Assembly: GCF_017809215.1 (NCBI RefSeq)
Contig: NZ_CP065424.1
Span: forward strand, 5,122,501 to 5,186,500
Direction of reading: 5' to 3'
Length of the DNA stretch: 64,000 nt
Origin: Heyndrickxia oleronia
GTDB lineage: Bacteria > Bacillota > Bacilli > Bacillales > Bacillaceae_C
Shown here piece by piece: positions 25,685 through 34,020 of the stretch. The position numbers were made by a program, and so were the translations under genes. The notes under the pieces are model-generated. The model saw only the letters and a program-made list of their open reading frames with translations. It ran no database searches and had not been told where the DNA came from. How positions within the stretch are numbered: the stretch's first letter is position 1; the number at the start of each line of letters is the position of its first letter.

Positions 25685-26341
25685 CTACAGATAGTCCAAA
25701 CTATTAAAAATCAAAATCAATCCCACAATACACATAATCCAAGAAATAGCCGCTCCTGAATGCTTCGAAAGCTTGATTCGAAGCATTTCGAGCGGTTTTT
25801 GCATCACTCGTCCTAATAATAAATATAACGTAAACACGATCAATGGTGGCAGCACCATAATGAAATTATAACCTGCCAAAATCGGGAGCCACTGAAATGC
25901 AGCTAAATTTGATGTAGTCATAAGACCAATCGCAGCAAAATAAGGAAATGCTGTACCTACTTCGATCAATGATGTCGTGAACCCGAGTGCAACCATGGCT
26001 GCATTACTGTTGGACTTTGGTCTTGGCAAATCTGTTTTTTTACTCTTAGGATAGTAAAAGCTGGCTATAAACAGAATCCCACCAATAATCAACATTACCC
26101 AACTTACGATCCGATTTTGAAAGATGGAGGAGAAAGCAGTCATTACAACATCCAGACCTAACATAAGAAAAACGCCTACTAAAAAATAAAATCCTGCAAC
26201 TGTAAATAAATAGATCATTAAGCGTGAACTTAATCGCTCTTTTTCATTTAACAGTAAATATACCGTTACCCCTAAAGCAGCAGGGCTCATCATATCTAAT
26301 AGAGCTAATCCTCCTACCATAAAAAGCAATTCAATGCTCAT
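25685..26341 (-). CDS. GAP-family (LysE-like) integral membrane protein
   Basis: A 218-residue membrane protein with six hydrophobic segments (about residues 5-27, 38-62, 74-96, 113-135, 143-170 and 196-216). The opening LLFMVGGLALLDMMSPAALG and the central GFTTSLIEVGTAFPYFAAIG agree with the GAP/Sap family, a branch of the LysE transporter superfamily. The substrate is not known; relatives move peptidoglycolipids or small metabolites. The start overlaps the MerR stop by four bases (ATGA), so the MerR regulator probably controls this transporter. It is the last gene of the innermost cassette, 40 bases from the rlmH-end repeat. Confidence 0.75.
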   Translation of the reverse strand: MSIELLFMVGGLALLDMMSPAALGVTVYLLLNEKERLSSRLMIYLFTVAGFYFLVGVFLMLGLDVVMTAFSSIFQNRIVSWVMLIIGGILFIASFYYPKSKKTDLPRPKSNSNAAMVALGFTTSLIEVGTAFPYFAAIGLMTTSNLAAFQWLPILAGYNFIMVLPPLIVFTLYLLLGRVMQKPLEMLRIKLSKHSGAAISWIMCIVGLILIFNSLDYL

Positions 26342-27111
26342 GATTCTCCTCCTTGAAGGGCGGAAGAGTCTTGTACGGAAGAAATATAAATTTCATATGC
26401 CCGTTCCAGGAAATCAAGAACTTCTTTTTCGATCGGATAAAGTCCAAGCTCTTCGGATTGCACTGAGGACTTTCTTATATCCCATAATTTATTGATAAAC
26501 TCCTCATCGTCATTGAAATCTTCCAATTGTTTTTCTTGCATTCGTCTTATTATGCTTTGCACTTTAGGTGTTGCAGGGTTATCATTCACATGCCGTTTTA
26601 TCTGACCAATCAGAGCAATCCATTCTAATGAATCAGGATCTTCTCCACTCATTTTGGGAAGCCTTGTCCAGAGTTCAATTTCTTTATCGCTAAACATGCT
26701 GTCTCTAAAGGTCTTCAATCTTGATTTATGATTAAGTGATAATCGAATGAGTTTCTGTATCGCAAGATGATCATCTCCGCCTTCTACTGCAATACTATTG
26801 ATCAATTCCCGTAGAGACGACTCGATACTTTTTAATCTCGCCTGCTCTTCAATGATATAAACCAGTTGATTTTTCAAGCTATTGCTCCAATTCCATTTAG
26901 GGTCAGATAGCATATCATTAATATCTTGCAAGCTGTAACCCATTCCTTTTAAAAATTGAATTTGTTGGAGCTTCTTCAAATCCTCTTCTGTATATAGTCG
27001 ATGCCCCCCTTCGGTTTTAGAGGAGACGGTTAATAATCCAATCTGATCATAATACCGAAGTGTTCTAACCGTAATCTTAGTCTGTTTGGCAACTTCGTTT
27101 ATATGAATCAA
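26338..27111 (-). CDS. MerR-family transcriptional regulator
   Basis: A 257-residue activator/repressor. The MerR DNA-binding domain fills residues 1-75: INEVAKQTKITVRTLRYYDQ, then the wing GGHRLYTEEDLKKL and IQFLKGMGYSLQDINDMLSD. A coiled coil follows (residues 80-110), and the C-terminal 140 residues are helical and resemble the TipA-S or antibiotic-binding type rather than a metal-binding loop. No cysteine pair for metal binding is present. The start is a TTG at 27111, nine bases behind GGAGG. Co-transcribed with the GAP-family gene, so its ligand may be the transported compound. Confidence 0.88.
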   Translation of the reverse strand: MIHINEVAKQTKITVRTLRYYDQIGLLTVSSKTEGGHRLYTEEDLKKLQQIQFLKGMGYSLQDINDMLSDPKWNWSNSLKNQLVYIIEEQARLKSIESSLRELINSIAVEGGDDHLAIQKLIRLSLNHKSRLKTFRDSMFSDKEIELWTRLPKMSGEDPDSLEWIALIGQIKRHVNDNPATPKVQSIIRRMQEKQLEDFNDDEEFINKLWDIRKSSVQSEELGLYPIEKEVLDFLERAYEIYISSVQDSSALQGGES

Positions 27112-27140
27112 GCACAGACACCTCCAGTGTAAAATGAAGA

Positions 27141-27290
27141 CTAATCTTCTTTATCCTTAGTTAGACCAATTTTAATTAAATATCCCAATCCTAGACCTAC
27201 TAGTACGCCAGGAAATGCTTGATCAAGCATAAGACCAATTCCTGCTCCTACGATGACACACGCATATATAATGATATCTCCTTGTTTCAT
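27141..27290 (-). CDS. Small membrane protein, glycine-rich
   Basis: A 49-residue protein, MKQGDIIIYACVIVGAGIGL at its start, with two short hydrophobic segments around a proline/glycine turn (FPGVLVGLGLGYLI) and a charged tail TKDKED. Such two-helix mini-proteins are common in Bacillus and usually uncharacterised. I place the start at the ATG at 27290 because GGGG stands nine bases before it; the frame is open up to 27332. It lies between the MerR gene and the divergent lipoprotein gene, with an operator-like palindrome upstream. Confidence 0.65.
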   Translation of the reverse strand: MKQGDIIIYACVIVGAGIGLMLDQAFPGVLVGLGLGYLIKIGLTKDKED

Positions 27291-27334
27291 ATCTATCATC
27301 CCCTTCGTTTTTTCATTGGTTCCATTATACAAAA

Positions 27335-27402
27335 TGACGTAACGTCACTTTCAAGTGTTAAAAAAAATATCTTGATAATGACGTTACGTAATCTTTTATA
27401 AT
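27335..27402. promoter_or_regulatory. Promoter with paired TGACGT operators upstream of the toastrack lipoprotein
   Basis: TGACGTAACGTCA (27335-27347) is a perfect odd-centred palindrome, and TGACGTTACGT (27379-27389) repeats the half-site 44 bases away. The second copy lies between a TTGATA -35 (27372-27377) and a TATAAT -10 (27397-27402; spacing 19) that would serve the plus-strand lipoprotein gene, while the first faces the small membrane protein gene. The regulator is unknown. Confidence 0.55.
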
Positions 27403-27430
27403 CAGTTTTACAAAATGAAGAGGTGATTCA

Positions 27431-28090
27431 ATGAATAAATACTATATTTGTCTGCTAATGGTAGGTATTCTTTTTCTAAGTGCTTGTAGTTCTAATGAAC
27501 AAGAAGATTTGCAAACTGTGGCAATTAAGGGAATAGAAAACCTCAACATTGATCATGGGAGCACAACATTAGTAGTAGAATCAGCGGATATAGAGTCATT
27601 TCAAGCTTCCTGGCTCAATAGTGATGGACCTGGAATTGTTATTCATGAGGAGAAAGGAGCAATCAATATTCGGTTAAAGAGTGACTTTAAAGAAATAGTA
27701 AATATCGGAAAAATGCCTCAGCTATCCGTTCGCATTCCAATTGATTATGAGGGAAAAGTATCGATTAACGGTTCTTCAGGCAATGCAAACATAAAAAATC
27801 TGTATACAAAAAAACTTAATATTAAAGGAAAAAGTGGTAATGTATCGCTAGACTATTTAGAAATAAATAATGACATTGATGTTTCTGTCAAAAGTGGCAA
27901 CATTCTTTTAAATCTTGATAACAAAGACTCCAATATACATTGGCTTTTGCAATCTGGTAGTGGAAGACGATCTGTTGCTATTCCTATGGAAAATCGTCAA
28001 CAAAGTAACAGAAAGACACAGGGACAAACGGGGGATGGTTCATTTAATGTGCAACTCCAAACCACTTCTGGAAATATAACAATTAAATAA
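27431..28090 (+). CDS. Toastrack (DUF4097-like) lipoprotein
   Basis: A 219-residue secreted lipoprotein. The signal peptide is NKYYICLLMVGILFLSAC, with the lipobox cysteine at residue 19. The mature part is a repetitive beta-helix with units that read like DUF4097: ISINGSSGNANIKNLYTKKL, NIKGKSGNVSLDYLEINN, VSVKSGNILLNL and a final QTTSGNITIK. Proteins of this type often sit next to membrane stress regulators and may sense or buffer envelope stress. AGAGGTGATTCA forms the ribosome site. It has its own promoter and operator pair. No partner gene downstream in this cassette. Confidence 0.75.
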   Translation: MNKYYICLLMVGILFLSACSSNEQEDLQTVAIKGIENLNIDHGSTTLVVESADIESFQASWLNSDGPGIVIHEEKGAINIRLKSDFKEIVNIGKMPQLSVRIPIDYEGKVSINGSSGNANIKNLYTKKLNIKGKSGNVSLDYLEINNDIDVSVKSGNILLNLDNKDSNIHWLLQSGSGRRSVAIPMENRQQSNRKTQGQTGDGSFNVQLQTTSGNITIK

Positions 28091-28158
28091 AACATCTTGA
28101 ATGGATCTAATCGCAAAGAAAGACCCTGTTATGTAGACAACGAAAAATAATATATGCT

Positions 28159-28212
28159 AAGCGGTGATCGCTTCTCGGTATTCAATGGGAAAGCGGTCAC
28201 CGCTTCTTTTCT
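28159..28212 (+). terminator. Terminator of the toastrack lipoprotein gene
   Basis: AAGCGGTGA (28159-28167) and TCACCGCTT (28197-28205) form the outer stem, with a second TCGCTTCTC/GGGAAAGCG-like pairing inside, then CTTTTCT. Confidence 0.8.
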
Positions 28213-28360
28213 GAAAAAGACCCTTCGTAATAATAAGTCATGGATTCTGCAAGTTTTGTACAACTTTTGATAGTTCAACAAGCCATTTCATTTCATAAAG
28301 CTCAATAGCACCAGCATTTATATGCAGATTAGCATTTCTGTTTCCACTCTTAACTCAATT

Positions 28361-28398
28361 TTCTGCTTTACCACTATTTGTGGTACGGTTCTCCGTGT
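28361..28398 (-). repeat. rlmH-end repeat, copy 4 (att-like site)
   Basis: The core on the minus strand is GAACCGTACCACAAATAG, which could encode GEPYHK-stop. After the core it continues TGGTAAAGCAGAA, identical to the bases downstream of the real rlmH stop (37851-37863), so this copy and the rlmH end are of one type. It marks the border between the gerABC cassette and the GAP/MerR/lipoprotein cassette. Confidence 0.85.
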
Positions 28399-28502
28399 TG
28401 TATCTAAATGAGGATTTATCACCCTCTTTGATTACGCAGCAACTTATCCTGTTTCCACACAGTTTATTACATCTTTTATCTTTTACAATTCAATTCAAAA
28501 AA

Positions 28503-28533
28503 AGTCCATAAACTACTTTGTGGACTTTTTTTT
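28503..28533 (+). terminator. Hairpin directly upstream of the germinant receptor operon
   Basis: AAGTCCA (28503-28509) pairs with TGGACTT (28521-28527) and is followed by a T-run. It lies 70 bases before the gerA-type start and on the same strand. It may end a stray transcript from the 5' side or act as an attenuator of the ger operon. Confidence 0.6.
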
Positions 28534-28598
28534 ATAAAGCTATGGATAAAATGGTTTTCTTTTCAAATAATAAGAAAAAATTATTAAGGATTTTTCAA

Positions 28599-30083
28599 AT
28601 GGCAAACACACCAAATATCAATAACTGCCCAAATTATAAAAAAATTAAATATATCCTCAACCAATCACCAGATTTACTTTGCAGGACAATTGAGGTCGCT
28701 GGAGATTGTCTGGAAATTGTCTTTATGAAAAATTTAATTAAGGCTGAAACAGTTAATGAATATGTTATTAAATTCATTCAACAGCTGCCCAAAAAAGATA
28801 TAACCTATTCTTATTTAATGAAGAATATCCCTATTGACGAGGTAAAGATTGACTTTAAGGAACAAGAAATTATTTCTTCACTTTTAAATGGATTTGTTTA
28901 TATTTACTTATTAAAAGAAAATAAAGCCCTTTTAGTAAATTGTGCTAATCCAATTGAAAGATCCATCGAGAAAGCAGAAACTGAATCTTTGGTATACGGC
29001 CCTAAAATTTCGTTTACAGAATCATTGTCTTCTAATATAAAAATTATCAGACAAAATCTAAATAATTCTAATTTGTGTACGGATGAATTAGAAATAGGAG
29101 AACATGTTAAGAAGAAATTAAGAATTATTTACATTAAAGATTTAACGGATGAAGACATACTAAAAACACTTAAGCAGAAGCTTGAAAATATTACAATTGA
29201 TGATATAAGTGACAGTTCAGTTTTGGCACAGTGTCTTGAAGATAATCATTATTCTTTTTTTCCTCAGTTTATCATGACAGAGCTGCCCGATCGATTTCTC
29301 TATTCTATTTTAAATGGACGGGTTGGTATCCTATTAGATCGAAGCCCAGTGTCTATTATTGGGCCTGCTAATTTTTTTTCGTTTTTTGAATCAACAGAAG
29401 ATATTTATTTACGCTGGTCTTTGAGTACTTTCATAAGATTTATACGGTTCTTGGCTATGGCTGGATCACTGTTCTTTACAGCATTCTATGTTGCAATCCT
29501 TACCTATCACTTTGAACTTATACCATCTAAATTGTTAATTGTCATTGGGCAATCACGTTCACAAGTTCCATTTCCCCCTTTACTAGAAGCAATATTAATG
29601 GAATTATTAATTGAATTACTTAGAGAGGCAGGGGCACGTCTTCCATCAAAAGTAGGTCAAACAATGGGGATTGTTGGAGGGATTGTTATTGGTCAAGCAA
29701 CTGTTGAGGCTGGCTTAACTAGCAATATTTTAATTATTATCGTGGCATTTAGTGCATTAGGGGCCTTTTTAGCTCCAATTTATGAGATGGGGACTGCTAT
29801 AAGAATTGCCAGATTTCCTTTCATTATTCTAGCAGGTGTTTGGGGTTTGAATGGGATTATGATTGGTGTCTGTGTACTGGTTGTCCACTTGTTAAAGTTG
29901 ACATCCTTAAATAGACCTTATCTTGCACCTCTATACCCGTTTAGGATAAAGGATTTAAAATACTTTCTCATACGGCTTCCACATCATTTTTATAGGAAAC
30001 GTCCTGTTGTCAATCGTCCATTAAACGTATTCCGGATAGGATGGAAATTTAAAAAAACAGAAAACGATTTAGATGAATTTTGA
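28599..30083 (+). CDS. Spore germinant receptor subunit A (GerA family)
   Basis: The A subunit of a GerA-type nutrient receptor in the inner spore membrane; it takes part in ligand sensing and ion release at the onset of germination. 494 residues: a soluble N-terminal domain (1-245), then the typical block MTELPDRFLYSILNGRVGIL and LDRSPVSIIGPANFFSFF, and four to five membrane segments between 280 and 455, with RSQVPFPPLLEAILMELLIE and ELLREAGARLPSKVGQTMGI. The ATG at 28599 is preferred because AAGGA is eight bases upstream; an earlier ATG at 28542 would add 19 residues. First gene of a three-gene operon. Confidence 0.93.
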   Translation: MANTPNINNCPNYKKIKYILNQSPDLLCRTIEVAGDCLEIVFMKNLIKAETVNEYVIKFIQQLPKKDITYSYLMKNIPIDEVKIDFKEQEIISSLLNGFVYIYLLKENKALLVNCANPIERSIEKAETESLVYGPKISFTESLSSNIKIIRQNLNNSNLCTDELEIGEHVKKKLRIIYIKDLTDEDILKTLKQKLENITIDDISDSSVLAQCLEDNHYSFFPQFIMTELPDRFLYSILNGRVGILLDRSPVSIIGPANFFSFFESTEDIYLRWSLSTFIRFIRFLAMAGSLFFTAFYVAILTYHFELIPSKLLIVIGQSRSQVPFPPLLEAILMELLIELLREAGARLPSKVGQTMGIVGGIVIGQATVEAGLTSNILIIIVAFSALGAFLAPIYEMGTAIRIARFPFIILAGVWGLNGIMIGVCVLVVHLLKLTSLNRPYLAPLYPFRIKDLKYFLIRLPHHFYRKRPVVNRPLNVFRIGWKFKKTENDLDEF

Positions 30084-30091
30084 GGTGGATA

Positions 30092-31177
30092 ATGAAATCA
30101 AATATTAGTTTTGTAAACGCCTATATTGCTTACTTTATCATTCACACTTCACAAATCGGAATGGGCATACTTGGCGTCCCTAGAATTGTTTTTCTTGAAG
30201 CTAAGCAAGATGCCTGGATCAGTGTTCTACTATCTGGACTATTCATTAGTGTTATCATTTGGATGATAATTAACATCCTTGGTAAATATGAAAACTATAA
30301 TCTTTATGAAATACACGAGAATTTATTTGGCCGCTTTATAGGCAGTATCATCAATACCTTTATGGTTATTTACTTTATTGCAGCACATTACTCTATCATC
30401 ATCGCTTATGTTGAATTGTCCCTGACATGGGGATATGAAGGAGTTGATGAATGGGTAGGTGTTTTAGTGCTATTATTAGTAACCATTTATGCCGTATCTG
30501 GCGGATTCAGAGTAATTGCAGGGATATGTTTCATATCCTTCTTAATGACTATATGGCTGTTATTTGTTTTTTATCAACCACTTGAATCGATAAACTTCAC
30601 TAGAATTTTGCCCGTCATGTCTGCAACCCCAGCACAAATAATGAAAGGAGTATTTAAAACCAGTATTACAATGTTAGGTTTTGAAACTTTATTTTTTATT
30701 TTTCCATTTATAAAGGAGAAAAAAAAGCTGCTTTTTTTCAGTCAATTAGCAATCTGGTTTACTACACTTATTGTATTTATAACAACTGTTATTTCGATAT
30801 TATTTTTTAGTCCAAAGGAATTAGAAATACATATTTGGCCTGTGGTCAGTATGATAAGCGCGGTCCATTTTCCATTTCTTGAGCGGTTTGAATTTATTGC
30901 CGTTCCATTATGGATATTGGTTATTTTTCCAAATTTATGTTTATACCTGTTCATTTCTTCAAAAGGAGTAAAACAAATATTTCATTTAAAACAAAAACAT
31001 GGTATATGGCTAATCTCAATAATCATTTTTATCACGAGTTTTTTTGTCACCAAAAGAGTCGACAATAACCTTTTGTTTGATCAAGTTGGTCATGTCGGCT
31101 TTTACCTATGGTTTATCTATCCAATCTTGTTATATTTCATTTCAATCATTAAATCTAAAATTTTTTCACATTCTTAA
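30092..31177 (+). CDS. Spore germinant receptor subunit B (GerB family, APC-like)
   Basis: The B subunit of the receptor, an integral membrane protein of the amino acid/polyamine/organocation superfamily that forms the germinant-binding part. 361 residues with about ten membrane segments. The opening helix YIAYFIIHTSQIGMGILGVP is the conserved GerB start with the GxG break, and NLYEIHENLFGRFIGSIINT lies at about residues 70-90. The start ATG (30092) follows the subunit A stop by nine bases, with GAGGTGG as ribosome site, so A and B are coupled. The germinant cannot be predicted. Confidence 0.92.
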   Translation: MKSNISFVNAYIAYFIIHTSQIGMGILGVPRIVFLEAKQDAWISVLLSGLFISVIIWMIINILGKYENYNLYEIHENLFGRFIGSIINTFMVIYFIAAHYSIIIAYVELSLTWGYEGVDEWVGVLVLLLVTIYAVSGGFRVIAGICFISFLMTIWLLFVFYQPLESINFTRILPVMSATPAQIMKGVFKTSITMLGFETLFFIFPFIKEKKKLLFFSQLAIWFTTLIVFITTVISILFFSPKELEIHIWPVVSMISAVHFPFLERFEFIAVPLWILVIFPNLCLYLFISSKGVKQIFHLKQKHGIWLISIIIFITSFFVTKRVDNNLLFDQVGHVGFYLWFIYPILLYFISIIKSKIFSHS

Positions 31178-31190
31178 CGGAGTTGAAAAG

Positions 31191-32321
31191 ATGAAAAAAT
31201 GGCTTATTCTATTTTGTTGTCTTCTCTGTACTGCATGCTCGCCCCCTGGAAAAATATTAGAAAGGCAAGGGATTTCAACTATTATTGGTTATGATTTACT
31301 TGATAAAGATACATATAAAGGCTCTATTAGCTTGTTGCAATTTGACCGTAAAGAAGAAAAAACAAGTGAAACCATTTCTGCCATCGGTAGTACAAGCAAA
31401 CAAATAAGACAAAGGTTAGAACAACAAACAAGCCACGACATTACATCTGGACAATTGAGGACAATACTATTTGATAAAGATATAAGTGAAAAGATAGGAA
31501 TTTCATCTTTTTTAGATACAATGCAACGAGACAGCAGCATTGGATCATTAATATTTTTGGCTATTACAAACAATACTGAAGAAGTCATTAAAAATAATCA
31601 CTATGAAGAATACCCTGAGATGGGGTCATATATTTATCAACTATTGGAAAAGCAAGAAAGGAATGAAATGTTAATAAACTCCAACCTGCGTGATTTTTTC
31701 TCCACTCTATATGAAATTGGCATCGATCCTACCTTGCCTATTATATCGAATAAGAATGGTGCAGCACCCTATATTGAAAAGGTGGCATTATTAAAGGATG
31801 ATAAAATGGTCGGTTCTATTTCTTTGACAAAAACCTTTTTCATAAAATTATTCACCAATCGCAGGGCTTCTTTGGGAGATATAACATTAAACATTCCTAT
31901 AGAGGTTTTAGAAAAAAAGGGAATACCACTAGTCGAAAAGCCAAAAGGAGATAAATTTAACATTACAATTCGCCCAATAAAGCACCGAGGAAAAGTTAAA
32001 CTATCTAACGAAGATGACTTTTACCTAAACGCAACTATTAAGGTTTCAACTATAGAAGTACAGCCTGTAATTACTCTTAACAATAAGAAATCTATAAAAA
32101 AACTGGAGCAACTGCTTGGGGAAGAACTAAGCAAAGAATTGGGGGATTTTCTTGAGGAGTTAAGAAAATTAAATACTGATCCAATTGGCATTGGAAGAAA
32201 AATAAAAAGCATCAGAAAATATTCCAATTTAAGTGATAAAGATTTGCGGGAAAAGTATTCAAGTTTAAAGTTAAAATCAACTATTAAGGTTGAAATAAAA
32301 CGAACAGGTGCTGTTGATTAG
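31191..32321 (+). CDS. Spore germinant receptor subunit C (Ger(x)C lipoprotein)
   Basis: The C subunit of the receptor: a lipoprotein attached to the outer face of the inner spore membrane. 376 residues. The signal peptide is KKWLILFCCLLCTAC with lipobox CTAC, and the mature protein begins with the standard SPPGKILERQGISTIIGYDL. The C-terminal part carries the domain with GRKIKSIRKYSNLSDKDL. The ATG at 31191 sits behind CGGAG; the frame is open upstream through the end of subunit B but that is not used. Third and last gene of the operon, followed by a terminator. Confidence 0.92.
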   Translation: MKKWLILFCCLLCTACSPPGKILERQGISTIIGYDLLDKDTYKGSISLLQFDRKEEKTSETISAIGSTSKQIRQRLEQQTSHDITSGQLRTILFDKDISEKIGISSFLDTMQRDSSIGSLIFLAITNNTEEVIKNNHYEEYPEMGSYIYQLLEKQERNEMLINSNLRDFFSTLYEIGIDPTLPIISNKNGAAPYIEKVALLKDDKMVGSISLTKTFFIKLFTNRRASLGDITLNIPIEVLEKKGIPLVEKPKGDKFNITIRPIKHRGKVKLSNEDDFYLNATIKVSTIEVQPVITLNNKKSIKKLEQLLGEELSKELGDFLEELRKLNTDPIGIGRKIKSIRKYSNLSDKDLREKYSSLKLKSTIKVEIKRTGAVD

Positions 32322-32323
32322 TA

Positions 32324-32360
32324 AAGATAGTAGAGAAAAAAACTCTACTATCTTATTCTT
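32324..32360 (+). terminator. Terminator of the germinant receptor operon
   Basis: A ten-base stem GATAGTAGAG (32326-32335) and CTCTACTATC (32343-32352), then TTATTCTTT. Confidence 0.85.
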
Positions 32361-32399
32361 TCAAGTATATTACGTTCAAGAATATTAACGAAGAAGAAC

Positions 32400-32426
32400 C
32401 TCATTTACTTATGATACGGTTCACCG
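32400..32426 (-). repeat. rlmH-end repeat, copy 3 (att-like site)
   Basis: The minus strand gives GAACCGTATCATAAGTAA, coding potential GEPYHK-stop. It shares the post-core ATGAGGTT-N-TTCTT with the copy at 25618 and lies between the ger operon terminator and the AraC gene, so it marks a cassette border. The rest of 32427-32648 shows no gene. Confidence 0.85.
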
Positions 32427-32648
32427 TAACGCTTTAAAGGTAGCAAAAAGTTAAGAATAATAAAGATTACGTATAAAAATTTCATGGCGACCAATGTTAG
32501 AACCCATGTAGGTTAAATCCACATGTCTGGAATGCTATCTGTAGATACTTAAAAAAATTAGATGTAGCAGTAGTTCACCCCCTGTTATTTTTTAATTTAC
32601 TTTGAATTTTAAAGACCGGGTTGTGTCCCTTTTCCGGACTCGGCTATC

Positions 32649-33563
32649 CTACTCAGCTAAAGACTCACGAAGTTGCTTGATATCGCTTAATGGAGGCAGG
32701 CCAAACATTCGAGCGTATTCACGGCTGAACTGAGAAGGACTTTCATAACCCACTTGGAATCCGGCATTCGCCGCTTCAGGTATATCTAAAAGCAATAGGC
32801 GGCGAGCTTCCTGCAATCTTAATTGCTTTTGATATTGCAAGGGGCTCATTGCGGTAACCTCTTTGAAATGAAAGTGTAATGAAGATGGGCTCATGCTTGC
32901 GACTTTTGCCAACTCATCCATACGTAAAGGCTTAGCGAAATTACGGTTTATGAAACTAATCACTTTTGCAATCCTCTCAGCATGGCTGCCGGCCACGGCG
33001 AACTGCCGGATCGAAGCCCCTCCCTGTTCATCCTGCAAAATCCAGTACAGAATTTCACGAATGACCAAAGGAGCAAGAGCAGGAATATGTCGATCCGAAT
33101 CTAGAAGCCGAACTAATCTCAATACAGCGTCAAGAAGAGACTGGCTCGTTTGGCTCACCAACAGGCCTCGCCCCAAGTCTTCCTTATCACCCCATTCCGA
33201 ATGAGACGCTTTGATAATATCTACGATCTGATCCGTACTAAAATTCAGTTGAAGGCTTAAGTAAGGATGCTGGTGAGAAGCTTGAATGATTTGTCCGGTA
33301 ATCGGCAAATTTACGGAGGCAACCAAATAGGACGCTGGATTATAGTCATAGCATTCTTGTCCTAACATCACCATTTTTGCTCCTTGTGCGACAATGCACA
33401 ACGCAGGATCATAGACCGAATAGATCGGTTGCTTCTCTCCTTGATAGCGAAATAATTTTAAAGAAGAAATAGCTGTATCATGTTTTCCAGAGTTAGGTGT
33501 ATGGCGATCGATAAGACTTGCCAATTCCTGCTGTTGTCTCGTGATTTCCTCATTCATTGTCAT
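32649..33563 (-). CDS. AraC-family transcriptional regulator
   Basis: A 304-residue regulator. Residues 1-190 form the AraC N-terminal ligand-binding domain of the type that begins with LASLIDRHTP and carries DPALCIVAQGAK; the C-terminal pair of helix-turn-helix units is RMDELAKVASMSPSSLHFHF and AANAGFQVGYESPSQFSREY, followed by FGLPP. I start at the ATG at 33563 because AAGGGAG lies upstream of it, though the spacing is wide (about 14 bases); a longer frame to 33770 exists. Divergent from the Atu4866/MFS/SDR genes, and likely their activator. By eye it is richer in G+C than the core genes. Confidence 0.87.
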   Translation of the reverse strand: MTMNEEITRQQQELASLIDRHTPNSGKHDTAISSLKLFRYQGEKQPIYSVYDPALCIVAQGAKMVMLGQECYDYNPASYLVASVNLPITGQIIQASHQHPYLSLQLNFSTDQIVDIIKASHSEWGDKEDLGRGLLVSQTSQSLLDAVLRLVRLLDSDRHIPALAPLVIREILYWILQDEQGGASIRQFAVAGSHAERIAKVISFINRNFAKPLRMDELAKVASMSPSSLHFHFKEVTAMSPLQYQKQLRLQEARRLLLLDIPEAANAGFQVGYESPSQFSREYARMFGLPPLSDIKQLRESLAE

Positions 33564-33739
33564 GTAATTATCATACACTCCCTTTCTTTCGCTCCGATAG
33601 CTCTTACATATATTTTTATACATTTTGGACGATTGTGCAATAATTCTCTCCGAATCGACTACCGTATCTACCCCAATATCCTCCATACTGTTGTTTGAGA
33701 AGTAACCTTCACAAACCACAGTAAAAGGAGAAATCACAA

Positions 33740-33997
33740 ATGGAAAAAAGAAACAATGAAGAACAAACATCTTATGTAGGCATGTGGGTTACCCGTGACG
33801 GATATATCCGACATGAGCTTCTGCCTAACGGACGTTACGACGAGGCGCGTGGCAATCGGAAAAGCGCCTATCAAGGCCGCTATATTATTAATGGGGATCA
33901 TATCGATTATGTAGACGATACCGGTTTCACAGCTGACGGGGATTTTCGTAACGGCGTTCTCTACCACGCAGGGATGATTTTATATCGAGAAAAATAA
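33740..33997 (+). CDS. Atu4866-domain protein
   Basis: An 85-residue protein that matches the small Atu4866 family: YVGMWVTRDGYIRHELLPNG, then RYDEARGNRKSAYQGRYIIN, DHIDYVDDTGFTADGDF and GVLYHAGMILYRE. The family is a small beta-barrel of unknown function, usually encoded next to AraC regulators, SDRs or transporters, as here. AAAGGAGAAATCACAA forms the ribosome site. It is followed after 23 bases by the MFS transporter, so they probably form an operon. Confidence 0.85.
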   Translation: MEKRNNEEQTSYVGMWVTRDGYIRHELLPNGRYDEARGNRKSAYQGRYIINGDHIDYVDDTGFTADGDFRNGVLYHAGMILYREK

Positions 33998-34020
33998 GTA
34001 AACAAGGGGAAATGAACAAC

